The notes under the pieces: generated by a model | What the model saw: the letters and a program-made list of their open reading frames with translations, nothing else | Database searches by the model: none | What the model was told of the DNA's origin: nothing | Origin: Chryseobacterium sp. 6424 | Lineage (GTDB): Bacteria; Bacteroidota; Bacteroidia; Flavobacteriales; Weeksellaceae | NCBI RefSeq assembly: GCF_003692615.1 | Contig: NZ_CP023540.1 | Coordinates: 1,364,001-1,428,000, forward strand | Length of the DNA stretch: 64,000 bases | Direction: 5' to 3' | Part shown: in pieces, positions 17,892 through 29,056 of the stretch | How positions within the stretch are numbered: the first letter of the stretch is position 1 | Layout: every line of letters begins with the position of its first letter | Made by a program: the position numbers and the translations under genes

Positions 17892-20419
17892 ATGCCGTTA
17901 GAAGAATACAATAAAAAACGCGATTTTACGCAAACCGCGGAACCTGAAGGAAAAACGGAAAAGTCAGCGGGCAAACTGCGATTTGTAGTGCAGCGCCATG
18001 CAGCGAGCCGCCTTCATTATGATTTCCGGCTTGAAATGGATGGCGTACTGAAAAGTTGGGCCATACCGAAAGGACCGTCACTGAACCCTGCTGACAAACG
18101 GTTGGCAATGATGGTGGAAGACCACCCGTTCGCCTACCGGACATTTGAAGGAACCATACCCGCCGGAAATTATGGCGCTGGCGAAGTGGAAATTTGGGAT
18201 GAAGGCACCTATGAGCCACTTGAAAAAGTGAAGGGAAAAACCGATGACTTCATCATGCAACAGGAACTCCAGAAAGAATCTCTAAAGTTTGTCCTTCATG
18301 GCAAGAAATTACAGGGAGAATTTGCGCTGGTCAAAATAAAAAACGCATCTGAGGGAAATCCGTGGCTGCTCATCAAACATAAGGATCATTTTGCTACAGA
18401 CCATTACGATGCGGAAGAAAACACAGCCCCCGACTCAAAAGTTACCGCCTACCTCGGTACCAAAAAAAAAGTAAATCCTCCGCCACCCCATCCGTAAAGA
18501 AATACACTGACCATAATCCCGCGTTATCAGGTGAAAAGAAACTCACTACTTACATCACACCCATGCTTTGCGGCAGCAAAGACAAACCTTTCAGTTCACC
18601 CGACTGGATTTTTGAAATAAAATGGGATGGTTACCGCGCCATCGCAGACCTTCGGAAAGAGATACAATTCTATTCCCGTAATGGTATTTCGTATCTTGAA
18701 AAATTCAGGAAAATAGCCAATTCGCTTCGGTTACAGCAAAACGAAATGATTCTTGATGGGGAATTGGTAGCGTATGATGACGAGGGTAAACCCAATTTCC
18801 AGTGGTTACAGCAGATAGGAGATAAACCGAATCTGAATGTTATCTTCCAGGTGTTTGATTTGCTTTGGCTTAATGGACACTCGACCGAAGAACTGACGCT
18901 TTTACAACGAAAAGAACTATTAAAGGAAGCCCTGGTAGAAACCGAGTTTATAAAATATCATGACCACGTTCTCGAAAATGGCGAAAAATTCTTTCAACTC
19001 ATAGAAAAAATGGGCTTAGAAGGCATGATCGCCAAAAAAACAGATTCCGTATATCAGCGTGGCGCCCGAACCGGCGACTGGCTCAAAATCAAGAAACAAC
19101 ATACGGCGGATGTGCTGATTTGTGGGTTTACCGCGCCTAAAGGAACCAGGAAAAAATTTGGCTCACTGATCCTGGGGCGATACGATGATGGCGAATTGGT
19201 ATTTTGCGGACATACCGGTACGGGTTTCACCGATAAAGTCCTTACAGAACTGCATGCGAAAATGACTCCGCTCATCATTCCTGAATCACCTTTTGCCGCA
19301 ACTCCGAAAACCAATGATAAGCCTACATGGCTGAAACCCAAACTTATCGCGGAGATAAAATATACAGAGATCACTTCCGATCACATCTTCAGGCACCCTG
19401 TATTTCTACATCTTCGGGAAGATTTAGAGCCCAGCGATATTGATTTTGTCAAAGATTTTAAACCTGAAGCACCACCGGCACCTCAAAAAAAAACCGTCAT
19501 GGAAAAAGATAATGAAACACTTACCAAATTCGGTAAGCAGGAGGTAAAACTCACCAATCAGAACAAAGTTTATTTTCCGAAAGATCAGGTAACAAAAGGC
19601 GATGTGGTAGCATACTATCAAAGCGTGGCCGAATATATCCTGCCTTACCTGAAAGACCGTCCACAATCCATGAACCGCTTTCCCAACGGCATAGAAGGCA
19701 TGAGTTTCTATCAGAAAGACGCTTCCGAGGAAACACCGGATTGGATCGATACGCAGCAGGTATATTCCGAATCTAATGATAAATACATCAATTACATCCT
19801 TTGTAATGACCGCGCTACGATGGCCTATCTGAACAATCTCGGCTGTATTGAACTGAATGTCTGGACAAGCCGTGTGCAAACTATAGAGAATCCGGATTAT
19901 CTTGTCCTTGACCTTGATCCCTCCGAAAACAATACTTTTGATGACGTCATCGAAACAGCGCTTGCCGTAAAGAAAATCGCTGACAAGGCAGAAATTAAGG
20001 CATTCTGCAAAACCTCTGGCAGTTCAGGCATCCATATTTATTTTCCTACCGGTACTGCTTATACGTTTGACCAGGTGAAAGATTTCGCCCATTTAATGAT
20101 GCAGATGGTACAACAGGAACTCCCCGAGATCACCACATTGGAACGTGCTTTACAGAAACGCGACAAAAACAAGATATATCTCGATTATCTGCAAAACCGG
20201 CGTGGCCAAACCTTAGCGAGTGTCTATAGTTTGCGCCCAAAGAAAGGCGCACCAGTCTCCATGCCGCTGGAATGGGATGAAGTAAGGACCGGTTTGAAAC
20301 CTACCGATTTCAATATTGAAAATGCCCTGGAGCGTATCAAAACCAAAGGTGATCTGTTTAAACCTGTACTTGGTAAAGGGTTTGATATGTTAAAAGCCAT
20401 CGAAGCCCTCGGGAAATAG
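17892..20419 (+). pseudogene. ligD: Multifunctional DNA ligase LigD, frameshifted in the linker
   Basis: Three domains in order. 3'-phosphoesterase comes first (HYDFRLEMDGVLKSWAIPKG, AGNYGAGEVEIWDEG). The ATP-dependent ligase has its nucleophile Lys in IKWDGYRA (~242), and the polymerase/primase has LVLDLDPSE (~671). The frame breaks in the linker after the phosphoesterase: the first part stops at 18497, and the rest runs open to 20419 in the -1 frame. Restoring one A in the A9 run at 18462-18470 gives an 842-residue protein. A9 is also long enough for transcriptional slippage, so some full-length product might be made. The break falls between domains, so a split phosphoesterase is a less likely alternative. 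Confidence 0.92.
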
Positions 20420-20472
20420 CATTTTTATCATCTGGCTTCATCATTTGGAAGCATTTTTGATATCGCTGAAAC

Positions 20473-20910
20473 ATGAAAGAACAGAATTACCGCAAACACC
20501 GGAAGTTTTACGCGCCTCACCATTTCATTTACCTACCGTTATTGATGGTACTATTGGGATATGGTATTTGGCAAAGTTTCAATGAAAGCCAGCAGCAGCT
20601 TACCTGGATACTGTTTTCAGTGGTGATATTTCTGTTGCTGTATTTGGCCGTGATGCTAAGGCAGCATTATGCGCTAGGGAACCAAAACCGTATTCTGCGT
20701 TTAGAGTTTAGGCAACGGTATTTTGAACTCTTTGGGAAAAGTGCCGATGATGTGCTGAAGCATTTAACATTCGGGCAGATCGCTGCACTTCGTTTTGCAT
20801 ATGATGAAGAGTTTAAACTGCTTCTTAGCCGAGCCATCACTGAAAAGATTTCAGGTGATACCATCAAAAAATCCATCACCAAATGGAAGCCTGATTACCA
20901 TCGGGTATAA
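20473..20910 (+). CDS. DUF6526-type small membrane protein
   Basis: 145 residues. Two hydrophobic segments (FIYLPLLMVLLGYGIW and WILFSVVIFLLLYLAVML) lie in the first 60 residues, followed by a charged cytoplasmic domain with NRILRLEFRQRYFELFG. This pattern matches an uncharacterised family common in Bacteroidetes and often found near stress genes. It follows ligD by 53 bases on the same strand. Confidence 0.75.
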   Translation: MKEQNYRKHRKFYAPHHFIYLPLLMVLLGYGIWQSFNESQQQLTWILFSVVIFLLLYLAVMLRQHYALGNQNRILRLEFRQRYFELFGKSADDVLKHLTFGQIAALRFAYDEEFKLLLSRAITEKISGDTIKKSITKWKPDYHRV

Positions 20911-20939
20911 CCATGTACCAAACATTAAATATAGATATT

Positions 20940-21104
20940 ATGAAAAAGTTTACATTACTCAGTCTTTTTGCGGTAGCCATAATGACGCTTACAAGCTGCG
21001 ACGCTATCGGGACCATCTTTGAAGCCGGCATGTGGTGGGGGATCTTCCTTGTAGTCGGTGTTATCGGTCTCATTCTATGGTTGTTTACCCGGGGTAGAAA
21101 ATAA
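20940..21104 (+). CDS. Small lipoprotein-like membrane peptide
   Basis: 54 residues from the ATG at 20940. An N-terminal signal ends in TLTSC, a lipobox, and a second hydrophobic stretch (WWGIFLVVGVIGLILWLF) is capped by the basic tail TRGRK. Similar short proteins recur in flavobacteria and have no known role. The gene sits 29 bases after the DUF6526 gene and 11 bases before the SDR gene, within an apparent operon. Confidence 0.7.
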   Translation: MKKFTLLSLFAVAIMTLTSCDAIGTIFEAGMWWGIFLVVGVIGLILWLFTRGRK

Positions 21105-21115
21105 AAAGAAATCTT

Positions 21116-21973
21116 ATGCAAAAGGAAGGTAAAGAAAAAATAAGGCCGGCTCAGGCACAGCCCAAGCCAGGTCTTGAAGAAAAAATGAAGCCAACTCCCG
21201 AAAGCAAACCAAAGCTTCCCGGTCCAAAACTTGAAGGCAAAGTCGCCATCATCACTGGTGGCGACAGTGGTATCGGTAAAGCCACGGCGTTGCTTTTCGC
21301 GTCTCATGGCGCCGATGTTGCTATCGCTTATCTAAATGAAACCGAAGATGCCAAGGAAACGCAGAAAGAAGTTGAGAAACTTGGCCAAAAATGCCTGCTG
21401 ATAAAAGGAGATCTCGCAAAAGAAATTAACTGCCGGAAGGTTATCCAAAAAACAGTGGATGCGTTCGGTAAGATTAATATTTTAGTGAATAATGCAGGTA
21501 TTCATTGGGAACAGCAGGAACTCACTGATATTTCTACCGAGCAGTTGATGAACACATTCAATGCTAATTTCTTTTCCGTATTGTGGCTGACAAAATACGC
21601 CATGGAATATCTGAAGAAAGGCAGTTCAATCATCAATACCACCTCCGTAACCGCGTATCGTGGCAGCGACCATCTGATGGATTACGCCGCTACCAAGGGT
21701 GCCATACTTTCATTCACCCGCAGCCTCTCCGCCAATCTTGCTGAAAAAGGAATCCGTGTGAATGCCGTAGCGCCGGGGCCTATCTGGACACCGCTTATCG
21801 CGTCCACGCTTTCCCCCGAAGATGTAGCGAAATTTGGCAGCGATACGCCTATGAAGCGCGCAGGTGAACCCAATGAAGTGGCTACATGCTTCCTGTTTTT
21901 AGCCAGCGATGATGCATCTTATCTTACCGGTCAGGTACTGCATCCGAACGGTGGCGAGATTATCGGTGGATAA
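21116..21973 (+). CDS. SDR family oxidoreductase (YhdF/GSP39-like)
   Basis: 285 residues. An extended, Pro- and Lys-rich N-terminus (~35 residues) precedes the Rossmann fold. The NAD(P)-binding motif is ITGGDSGIGKA, the NNAG motif is LVNNAGIH, the catalytic Ser is in TTSVTAYRG and Tyr-x3-Lys is in DYAATKG. This layout is that of the general stress protein 39 group. The substrate is not predictable. It lies in the same run of genes as ku, ligD and topoisomerase IB. Confidence 0.88.
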   Translation: MQKEGKEKIRPAQAQPKPGLEEKMKPTPESKPKLPGPKLEGKVAIITGGDSGIGKATALLFASHGADVAIAYLNETEDAKETQKEVEKLGQKCLLIKGDLAKEINCRKVIQKTVDAFGKINILVNNAGIHWEQQELTDISTEQLMNTFNANFFSVLWLTKYAMEYLKKGSSIINTTSVTAYRGSDHLMDYAATKGAILSFTRSLSANLAEKGIRVNAVAPGPIWTPLIASTLSPEDVAKFGSDTPMKRAGEPNEVATCFLFLASDDASYLTGQVLHPNGGEIIGG

Positions 21974-22004
21974 TTAACAAATATTGAAAATTCTTTTAGA
22001 TCCC

Positions 22005-23114
22005 ATGACGACCACAGAAAAAGATCCCGTAACCGCGCTTTCACCTGCCAAGATCGTGAAAATCATGAAAGACCCGGTGAAATCCGCACGGGCCGTAAGT
22101 CTGGTATATACGACTGACCGCGATATGGCGGGTATCATCCGCAGGAAAAGTGGGAAGAAATTCATTTATTTTGATGGAGATGAAAGAATAAAGGATCCTG
22201 AAGAAATCGCACGTATTAATAAACTCGCGATTCCACCCGCATGGGAGAATGTATGGATTTGCAGTCTGCAAAACGGGCATCTACAAGCCACCGGAACAGA
22301 CGCGAAAAACAGAAAGCAATACCGCTATCACCCAGTCTGGAACGCGCTGCGCAACCACACCAAATTCTACCGGATGCTTCAGTTTGGCTATGCGTTACCA
22401 AAAATGCGCCTTCAGCTTGAAAAAGACCTCTCTCTAAAAACCCTAGAGAAACGCAAAGTCCTTGCAGTGGTCGTAAGCTTGATGGAGCGGACAAATATCC
22501 GTATAGGCAACAGTGTGTACGAAAAACTATATGGGTCATTCGGGCTTACCACGCTTAAAGACAAACATGTCGCGGTTACTGGCCAGAAAATCAATTTTTC
22601 ATTTAAAGGAAAAAAAGGGGTGTATCACGATATCGACCTTAAAAACCGAAAACTTGCAAAAGCGGTACAAAACTGTAAAGACATCCCGGGGAAGGAACTC
22701 TTTCAATATTATGATGCTGATGGCAAGCGACACACCATTGATTCGGGTATGGTGAATGATTACATCAAAGAAATCAGTGGTGAAGACTTTACGGCAAAGG
22801 ACTTCCGGACATGGTCTGGCACGGTAAACGCTTTAATTGCATTTAAAGAAATAGGTGCCGCGGAAGAGGATTCTAAATACAAATCGAAAGTCAAGGAAGC
22901 GCTAGAGATAGTGGCTGCAAATCTTGGCAACACCCCTACTGTTTGCCGCAAATATTATGTACACCCATTGGTGATCAACCTTTATGAAAACAATTCGATA
23001 CGAAAATATCTAGATGAACTTGATGAAATTGAGGTGGATGACGGCAAATCCGGACTTACCAAAGAGGAAAAAATCGTAATGAAGATCCTCGAAAACGAAA
23101 AATTAACCAAATAA
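22005..23114 (+). CDS. DNA topoisomerase IB
   Basis: 369 residues from the ATG at 22005; a TTG 21 bases upstream is a weaker start. The bacterial type IB fold is marked by IPPAWENVWIC near residue 75, the catalytic Arg in KDFRTWSGT and the nucleophile Tyr in CRKYYVHP. The enzyme relaxes supercoils by nicking and covalent attachment to the 3' end. Such genes often accompany Ku/LigD blocks in Bacteroidetes. Confidence 0.92.
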   Translation: MTTTEKDPVTALSPAKIVKIMKDPVKSARAVSLVYTTDRDMAGIIRRKSGKKFIYFDGDERIKDPEEIARINKLAIPPAWENVWICSLQNGHLQATGTDAKNRKQYRYHPVWNALRNHTKFYRMLQFGYALPKMRLQLEKDLSLKTLEKRKVLAVVVSLMERTNIRIGNSVYEKLYGSFGLTTLKDKHVAVTGQKINFSFKGKKGVYHDIDLKNRKLAKAVQNCKDIPGKELFQYYDADGKRHTIDSGMVNDYIKEISGEDFTAKDFRTWSGTVNALIAFKEIGAAEEDSKYKSKVKEALEIVAANLGNTPTVCRKYYVHPLVINLYENNSIRKYLDELDEIEVDDGKSGLTKEEKIVMKILENEKLTK

Positions 23115-23133
23115 ACATTAAAAAATAACTTTT

Positions 23134-23409
23134 ATGAAAATTGTACATCAGGAAAACGAAATCACATTGCTGCGCCTTGGACCTGCAAGATCAGAAGCAG
23201 AAGTGGTGAAAAGAGAACTTTTTTTTGACATTAAAGGACAGGAATATTCCTGCGACGTCCTGCTTGAACGCAATGCTACGGGAGAAGATTATGATGATCC
23301 CGAGAATTTTTATCAGATGAATAAAGAAATGGTAGACGCGGCCCTTACGCTGTTCCTGTCCGAAAATCATCTGTACAACAATCTCGACAAACACCACGAC
23401 AATGAATAA
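23134..23409 (+). CDS. Small hypothetical protein
   Basis: 91 residues, no signal peptide or membrane segment, acidic C-terminal half. Blocks that may aid matching: ENEITLLRLGPARSE near the start and YDDPENFYQMNKEM near residue 50. It lies 19 bases after the topoisomerase gene and closes that run of plus-strand genes. No function is assigned. Confidence 0.6.
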   Translation: MKIVHQENEITLLRLGPARSEAEVVKRELFFDIKGQEYSCDVLLERNATGEDYDDPENFYQMNKEMVDAALTLFLSENHLYNNLDKHHDNE

Positions 23410-23601
23410 ACAAAACAGCCAAGGTGCTGTTTCTTTTAATGGAAATTTAAAACATCTGATGAAGACCGGACTTGGCAGGCCGATCCTTGGTTTTTACAGT
23501 GATGTGAGATTTTAAAGACTAAAAATCTGGCAATTTTCATAAGCTTACTTAGATAACCTGTGAATCGTTTTTCTCTCGGAAATATTTCTGATAAAAAAGA
23601 A

Positions 23602-23630
23602 TTGATTATCCCCGAGGATTTGTATATTTG
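23602..23630 (+). promoter_or_regulatory. Flavobacterial promoter of the tRNA-Leu gene
   Basis: TTG at 23602-23604 and TATATTTG at 23623-23630, 18 bases apart, match the Bacteroidetes -33/-7 elements (TTG and TAnnTTTG). The tRNA begins ten bases after the -7 element. Confidence 0.7.
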
Positions 23631-23639
23631 CACCCCGAA

Positions 23640-23721
23640 GCCCGGATGGTGAAATTGGTAGACACGCTCGTTTCAGGTGCGAGTGCCCACAAGCTTGCAG
23701 GTTCGAGTCCTGTTCCGGGCA
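23640..23721 (+). tRNA. tRNA-Leu (CAG)
   Basis: Acceptor strand GCCCGGA pairs with TCCGGGC. The anticodon stem CTCGT/GCGAG holds the loop TTCAGGT, giving anticodon CAG. A 13-base variable arm (23684-23696) fits a class II tRNA, and the T arm is GCAGG-TTCGAGT-CCTGT. The discriminator base is A; CC is present after it but the final A of CCA is not encoded. Confidence 0.95.
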
Positions 23722-23727
23722 CCTGAT

Positions 23728-23754
23728 AAACACACTTTTGAGTGTGTTTTTTTT
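23728..23754 (+). terminator. Terminator after tRNA-Leu
   Basis: AAACACACT, a TTTG loop, AGTGTGTTT and continued T's; it starts six bases after the tRNA 3' end. Confidence 0.85.
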
Positions 23755-23833
23755 GTTTAAAATGATTTCCTTACAGCCGGAAATCTTGTTCGTCAGCCGA
23801 ACTTTCGGGTGGTAATATCGGTATAAGAGAGCG

Positions 23834-23858
23834 AAAAAAACCGGCTGAAGCGCCGGTT
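23834..23858 (-). terminator. Terminator of the DedA gene
   Basis: On the minus strand AACCGGC, a 6-base loop, GCCGGTT and a T-run; the stem begins close to the DedA stop codon. Confidence 0.8.
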
Positions 23859-23861
23859 ACA

Positions 23862-24539
23862 TTATTTTTTCTTCTTTAGGAACTTCGCGTTGATATATTC
23901 CCACACCATCGGTAGCAATGAAATACCAATGATACCGAAAATCACCGTTTCAAAGTTTTCTTGTACAATCGGCAGATTACCAAAGAAATATCCGATAAGT
24001 GTAAGGCCGAACACCCACACGAAAGCCCCGATTACATTATATCTGATGAAGGTTGCATAATTCATCGAACCAATACCAGCCACGAACGGTGCAAACGTAC
24101 GTACGATGGGTACAAAACGGGCGATGATGATGGTTTTAGGGCCATTCTTTTCATAGAACGCTTGGGTTTGGGCAATGTACTTTGGGTTTACAAGTTGTTT
24201 TTCCCCCATCTTCCAGCCGAGTATGCGTAAACCGACGTTCTTGCCAAGGTAATAATTAAGGGTATCACCCAGGATGGCCGCTACCGTTAATAGGCCCAGC
24301 ACGAGCCAAAGATTCAGGCTGGCGGTTTCGCCTAAAGCGCCAATAACGCCAGCGCAAAAGGTGCCTGCGGCAAAGAGCAGGGAGTCGCCCGGTAGAAACG
24401 GCATCACTACCAAACCGGTTTCCACGAAAATGATGAGGAACAGGATCAGGTAAATCCATACGCCATAATCGATGATCATGGTGAACAGATGCTTATCGAG
24501 ATTTAAAAAGAAATCAAGTACGGTTTGAATAAATTCCAT
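23862..24539 (-). CDS. DedA family membrane protein
   Basis: 225 residues with several hydrophobic segments. The DedA/VTT signature is present: FVETGLVVMPFLPGDSLL near residue 40 and RFVPIVRTFAPFVAGIGSM near residue 140. DedA proteins are linked to envelope integrity, proton-motive-force maintenance and lipid carrier flipping; the role here is not fixed by context. Confidence 0.92.
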   Translation of the reverse strand: MEFIQTVLDFFLNLDKHLFTMIIDYGVWIYLILFLIIFVETGLVVMPFLPGDSLLFAAGTFCAGVIGALGETASLNLWLVLGLLTVAAILGDTLNYYLGKNVGLRILGWKMGEKQLVNPKYIAQTQAFYEKNGPKTIIIARFVPIVRTFAPFVAGIGSMNYATFIRYNVIGAFVWVFGLTLIGYFFGNLPIVQENFETVIFGIIGISLLPMVWEYINAKFLKKKK

Positions 24540-24611
24540 AGAAAATAGTTTGAAAGGCGTAAAAATAAGCTAAACAATTGAGACCTGAAAAGAAACAGGC
24601 CGTTATACACG

Positions 24612-25424
24612 TTACAGCAAAGCTTTAACGGTTGCCAGCACCCTGCCTGCCGACATCCCACTGTTGAGACTATCCGTCGCGATGTCAAAGGCCATCATTT
24701 CTTTCTCAAGACAGATCTCAGCAGTTTCTACGAAATGATAGAGTGTATCGGGATCGACTTCCATATCATGCAGCTCAAAGTTTTCCGCGAGCAGTTCTAC
24801 CAACTCTTCATGCGTTTTCTCTCCTACATTAGCGGTGATAATGGGCATCAGCACTTCATGACTCAGGAATTCTTCACCCGCTTCAGGAAAATATTGTTGC
24901 AGTTGCGCTATACTCAGGCTTTGTTTAGCACTGGTAAGAATACAGGAAATTATCTGGTTCAGTTCGTATTCATCATTATGAATATCATCATCTTCCTCCT
25001 CCCATTCTTCATCTTCGATAGCTTCTGTTTCATTAAAGTCCTCTTCGTCATAATCAACCGATTCAGGTTCACCATACGCTTCATTTTCAGTTAGATCATC
25101 TTCCATCTCGAATGTTGGTTCAAGAGTTTCTGGCACCGAAAATTCTTGGCCAGCTTTCAGTTCATTCATAACCAGTTGATGAAAATTGGCAAATCGGAAA
25201 TTATATTGCTCATCAAGCTCGGTAAGTTCGGCTTCGGTTTCGGCAAGCAGTTCGGTGTCTTCTTCAGTAATTTCTTCTGGTGTAGCCACGTTGCTTAGCC
25301 AATATTTGTCACGCTGCAATATACAATACACTTTAAAGATGACTTTTTCGGCAGCTGGGCGGTCGCTTTCAATCATCATATCGAAAGCGGTCATGTTTTC
25401 AAGGTAAAAATTTTTGTCGATCAT
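24612..25424 (-). CDS. Acidic hypothetical protein
   Basis: 270 residues from the ATG at 25424; the open frame extends 20 codons further without a plausible N-terminus. The centre is very acidic (EDEEWEEEDDDIHNDE, residues ~130-150) and probably disordered, separating two helical regions (ITEEDTELLAETEAEL and THEELVELLAENFEL). No membrane segment or known motif is seen. It is co-directional with the DedA gene, 73 bases upstream of it. Confidence 0.65.
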   Translation of the reverse strand: MIDKNFYLENMTAFDMMIESDRPAAEKVIFKVYCILQRDKYWLSNVATPEEITEEDTELLAETEAELTELDEQYNFRFANFHQLVMNELKAGQEFSVPETLEPTFEMEDDLTENEAYGEPESVDYDEEDFNETEAIEDEEWEEEDDDIHNDEYELNQIISCILTSAKQSLSIAQLQQYFPEAGEEFLSHEVLMPIITANVGEKTHEELVELLAENFELHDMEVDPDTLYHFVETAEICLEKEMMAFDIATDSLNSGMSAGRVLATVKALL

Positions 25425-25648
25425 GGGAGAAGTCTTGCGGTTGCAATAATACGAAATGCAGGCAAACTTAGGGAAAATTATCAATTACCGCCGACGTTTT
25501 TGATGGTTCCACTTGGTTTTTTTAGCCCGTGGTGGTTCTTTCTCCTATTTTTGTACATGAATTTTTTAGGAAATAACCTTTTACTTTATCGCTGCGGAAG
25601 AACTTGCTGTGACAATGATATTTTAGTCTGATACATGACTAAGAGAAA

Positions 25649-25673
25649 AACCCTCCCGAATATCGGGAGGGTT
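25649..25673 (-). terminator. Terminator of katG
   Basis: AACCCTCCCGA pairs with TCGGGAGGGTT around a 3-base loop; a T-run follows on the minus strand, 19 bases after the katG stop. Confidence 0.85.
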
Positions 25674-25691
25674 GATATGAAAATATATGAT

Positions 25692-27992
<2,301 letters not shown>

Positions 27993-28167
27993 TCATATCA
28001 TTATTTTATGCAATATTATCGTAAATTGTAGCTGATGCCAACCAAAACCTATCTATAATGAACATGCATAAAATAGACATGATGTATTTAGAAATTATCA
28101 ATTAATTTATAAAGTCTATTAAATATACTTAAGTTATTTTCTGATTAATAAATATATAAACTAAAAA

Positions 28168-28188
28168 AACCCACCGAAATGGTGGGTT
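28168..28188 (-). terminator. Terminator of the DUF4142 gene
   Basis: AACCCACC-GAAAT-GGTGGGTT with a T-run on the minus strand, about 20 bases past the stop. Confidence 0.8.
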
Positions 28189-28208
28189 ATAAGTGGGTTT
28201 ATAATGTA

Positions 28209-28814
28209 TTATTTTACAGCAGTCTGTATTTCTTTTGCCTGTGTAAGATGTGCTTCAAGCGTTGGGAGTGTTTTGCCTGCCCATTGGGTAAGGGTTTGGT
28301 CGCTGCCACCTGTGTTTTGCTTACGGAATTTCTCAATAGTTTCGGTGTGGTGCTGTACCATCATATCCATATAAGCGCGATCGAACTCGGCTCCTTTTTT
28401 GTTCTTCAGGTCGTCATGCATTTTCTGCTGTGCGGCATCAGCATTGGCAGGAAGTGTATATCCGGCTCCAGTTGCCCAACTTTTCAGTTCGTCATTGGCT
28501 TTTGTATGGTCTTTTACCATCATATCACCGAATGCTTTTACACGGCTGTTTGCGCCATTCTGTGCAGCTAACTGCCCCAGCATCACTTCCATCATACCGC
28601 CTTTAGCCGCATCATCAGCAAACATCTTGTCTTGGTCGCTAAGGTTGGTGGTTCCCTCAGAAGCACTGACAGTAGCGGAATCTGTAGTCATCATCGTATC
28701 GGCCGGCATTTCCATGGCAGAACTGTCGGTGTTACTTTCAGTACTCGTGGTTTCGTTTTTCTTACAGGCCATCAGCGTAGCCACGCACATAAGTGTCAAA
28801 ACTGATTTTTTCAT
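28209..28814 (-). CDS. DUF4142 family lipoprotein
   Basis: 201 residues. MKKSVLTLMCVATLMACKK is a lipoprotein signal with its Cys at residue 17, followed by a Ser/Thr-rich linker. The helical DUF4142 domain has paired His motifs FGDMMVKDHTKANDEL and YMDMMVQHHTETIEKF, typical of this ferritin-like family. Members are abundant in stress-tolerant bacteria; a redox or metal role is inferred only from the His pattern. Confidence 0.85.
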   Translation of the reverse strand: MKKSVLTLMCVATLMACKKNETTSTESNTDSSAMEMPADTMMTTDSATVSASEGTTNLSDQDKMFADDAAKGGMMEVMLGQLAAQNGANSRVKAFGDMMVKDHTKANDELKSWATGAGYTLPANADAAQQKMHDDLKNKKGAEFDRAYMDMMVQHHTETIEKFRKQNTGGSDQTLTQWAGKTLPTLEAHLTQAKEIQTAVK

Positions 28815-29056
28815 AATAGTAAAATTTTATTGTTAGGTGATATAATGTTGATAATGAACGGAATATCTGCAAGCAACAATTCTGCCAAATCGTTAATGCA
28901 TCCATCTGCCAATGAAATTAAATACTTCAATAGTAGAAGGTTCGCTTAATATATACTTTAGGTGATTGATATAAAACCTTTCCGGTTAATGGAACTCCCT
29001 TGATAAGGCTGCAATGTGGTAAGGAATTTGATAAGTGGATTCCATATTCAATGCAT

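Noticed and set aside
25551..25637. TATTTTTG promoter-like element followed by a 24-codon frame on the plus strand
   Set aside because: No TTG at a proper distance, no further support for the peptide, and it lies in the spacer downstream of katG.
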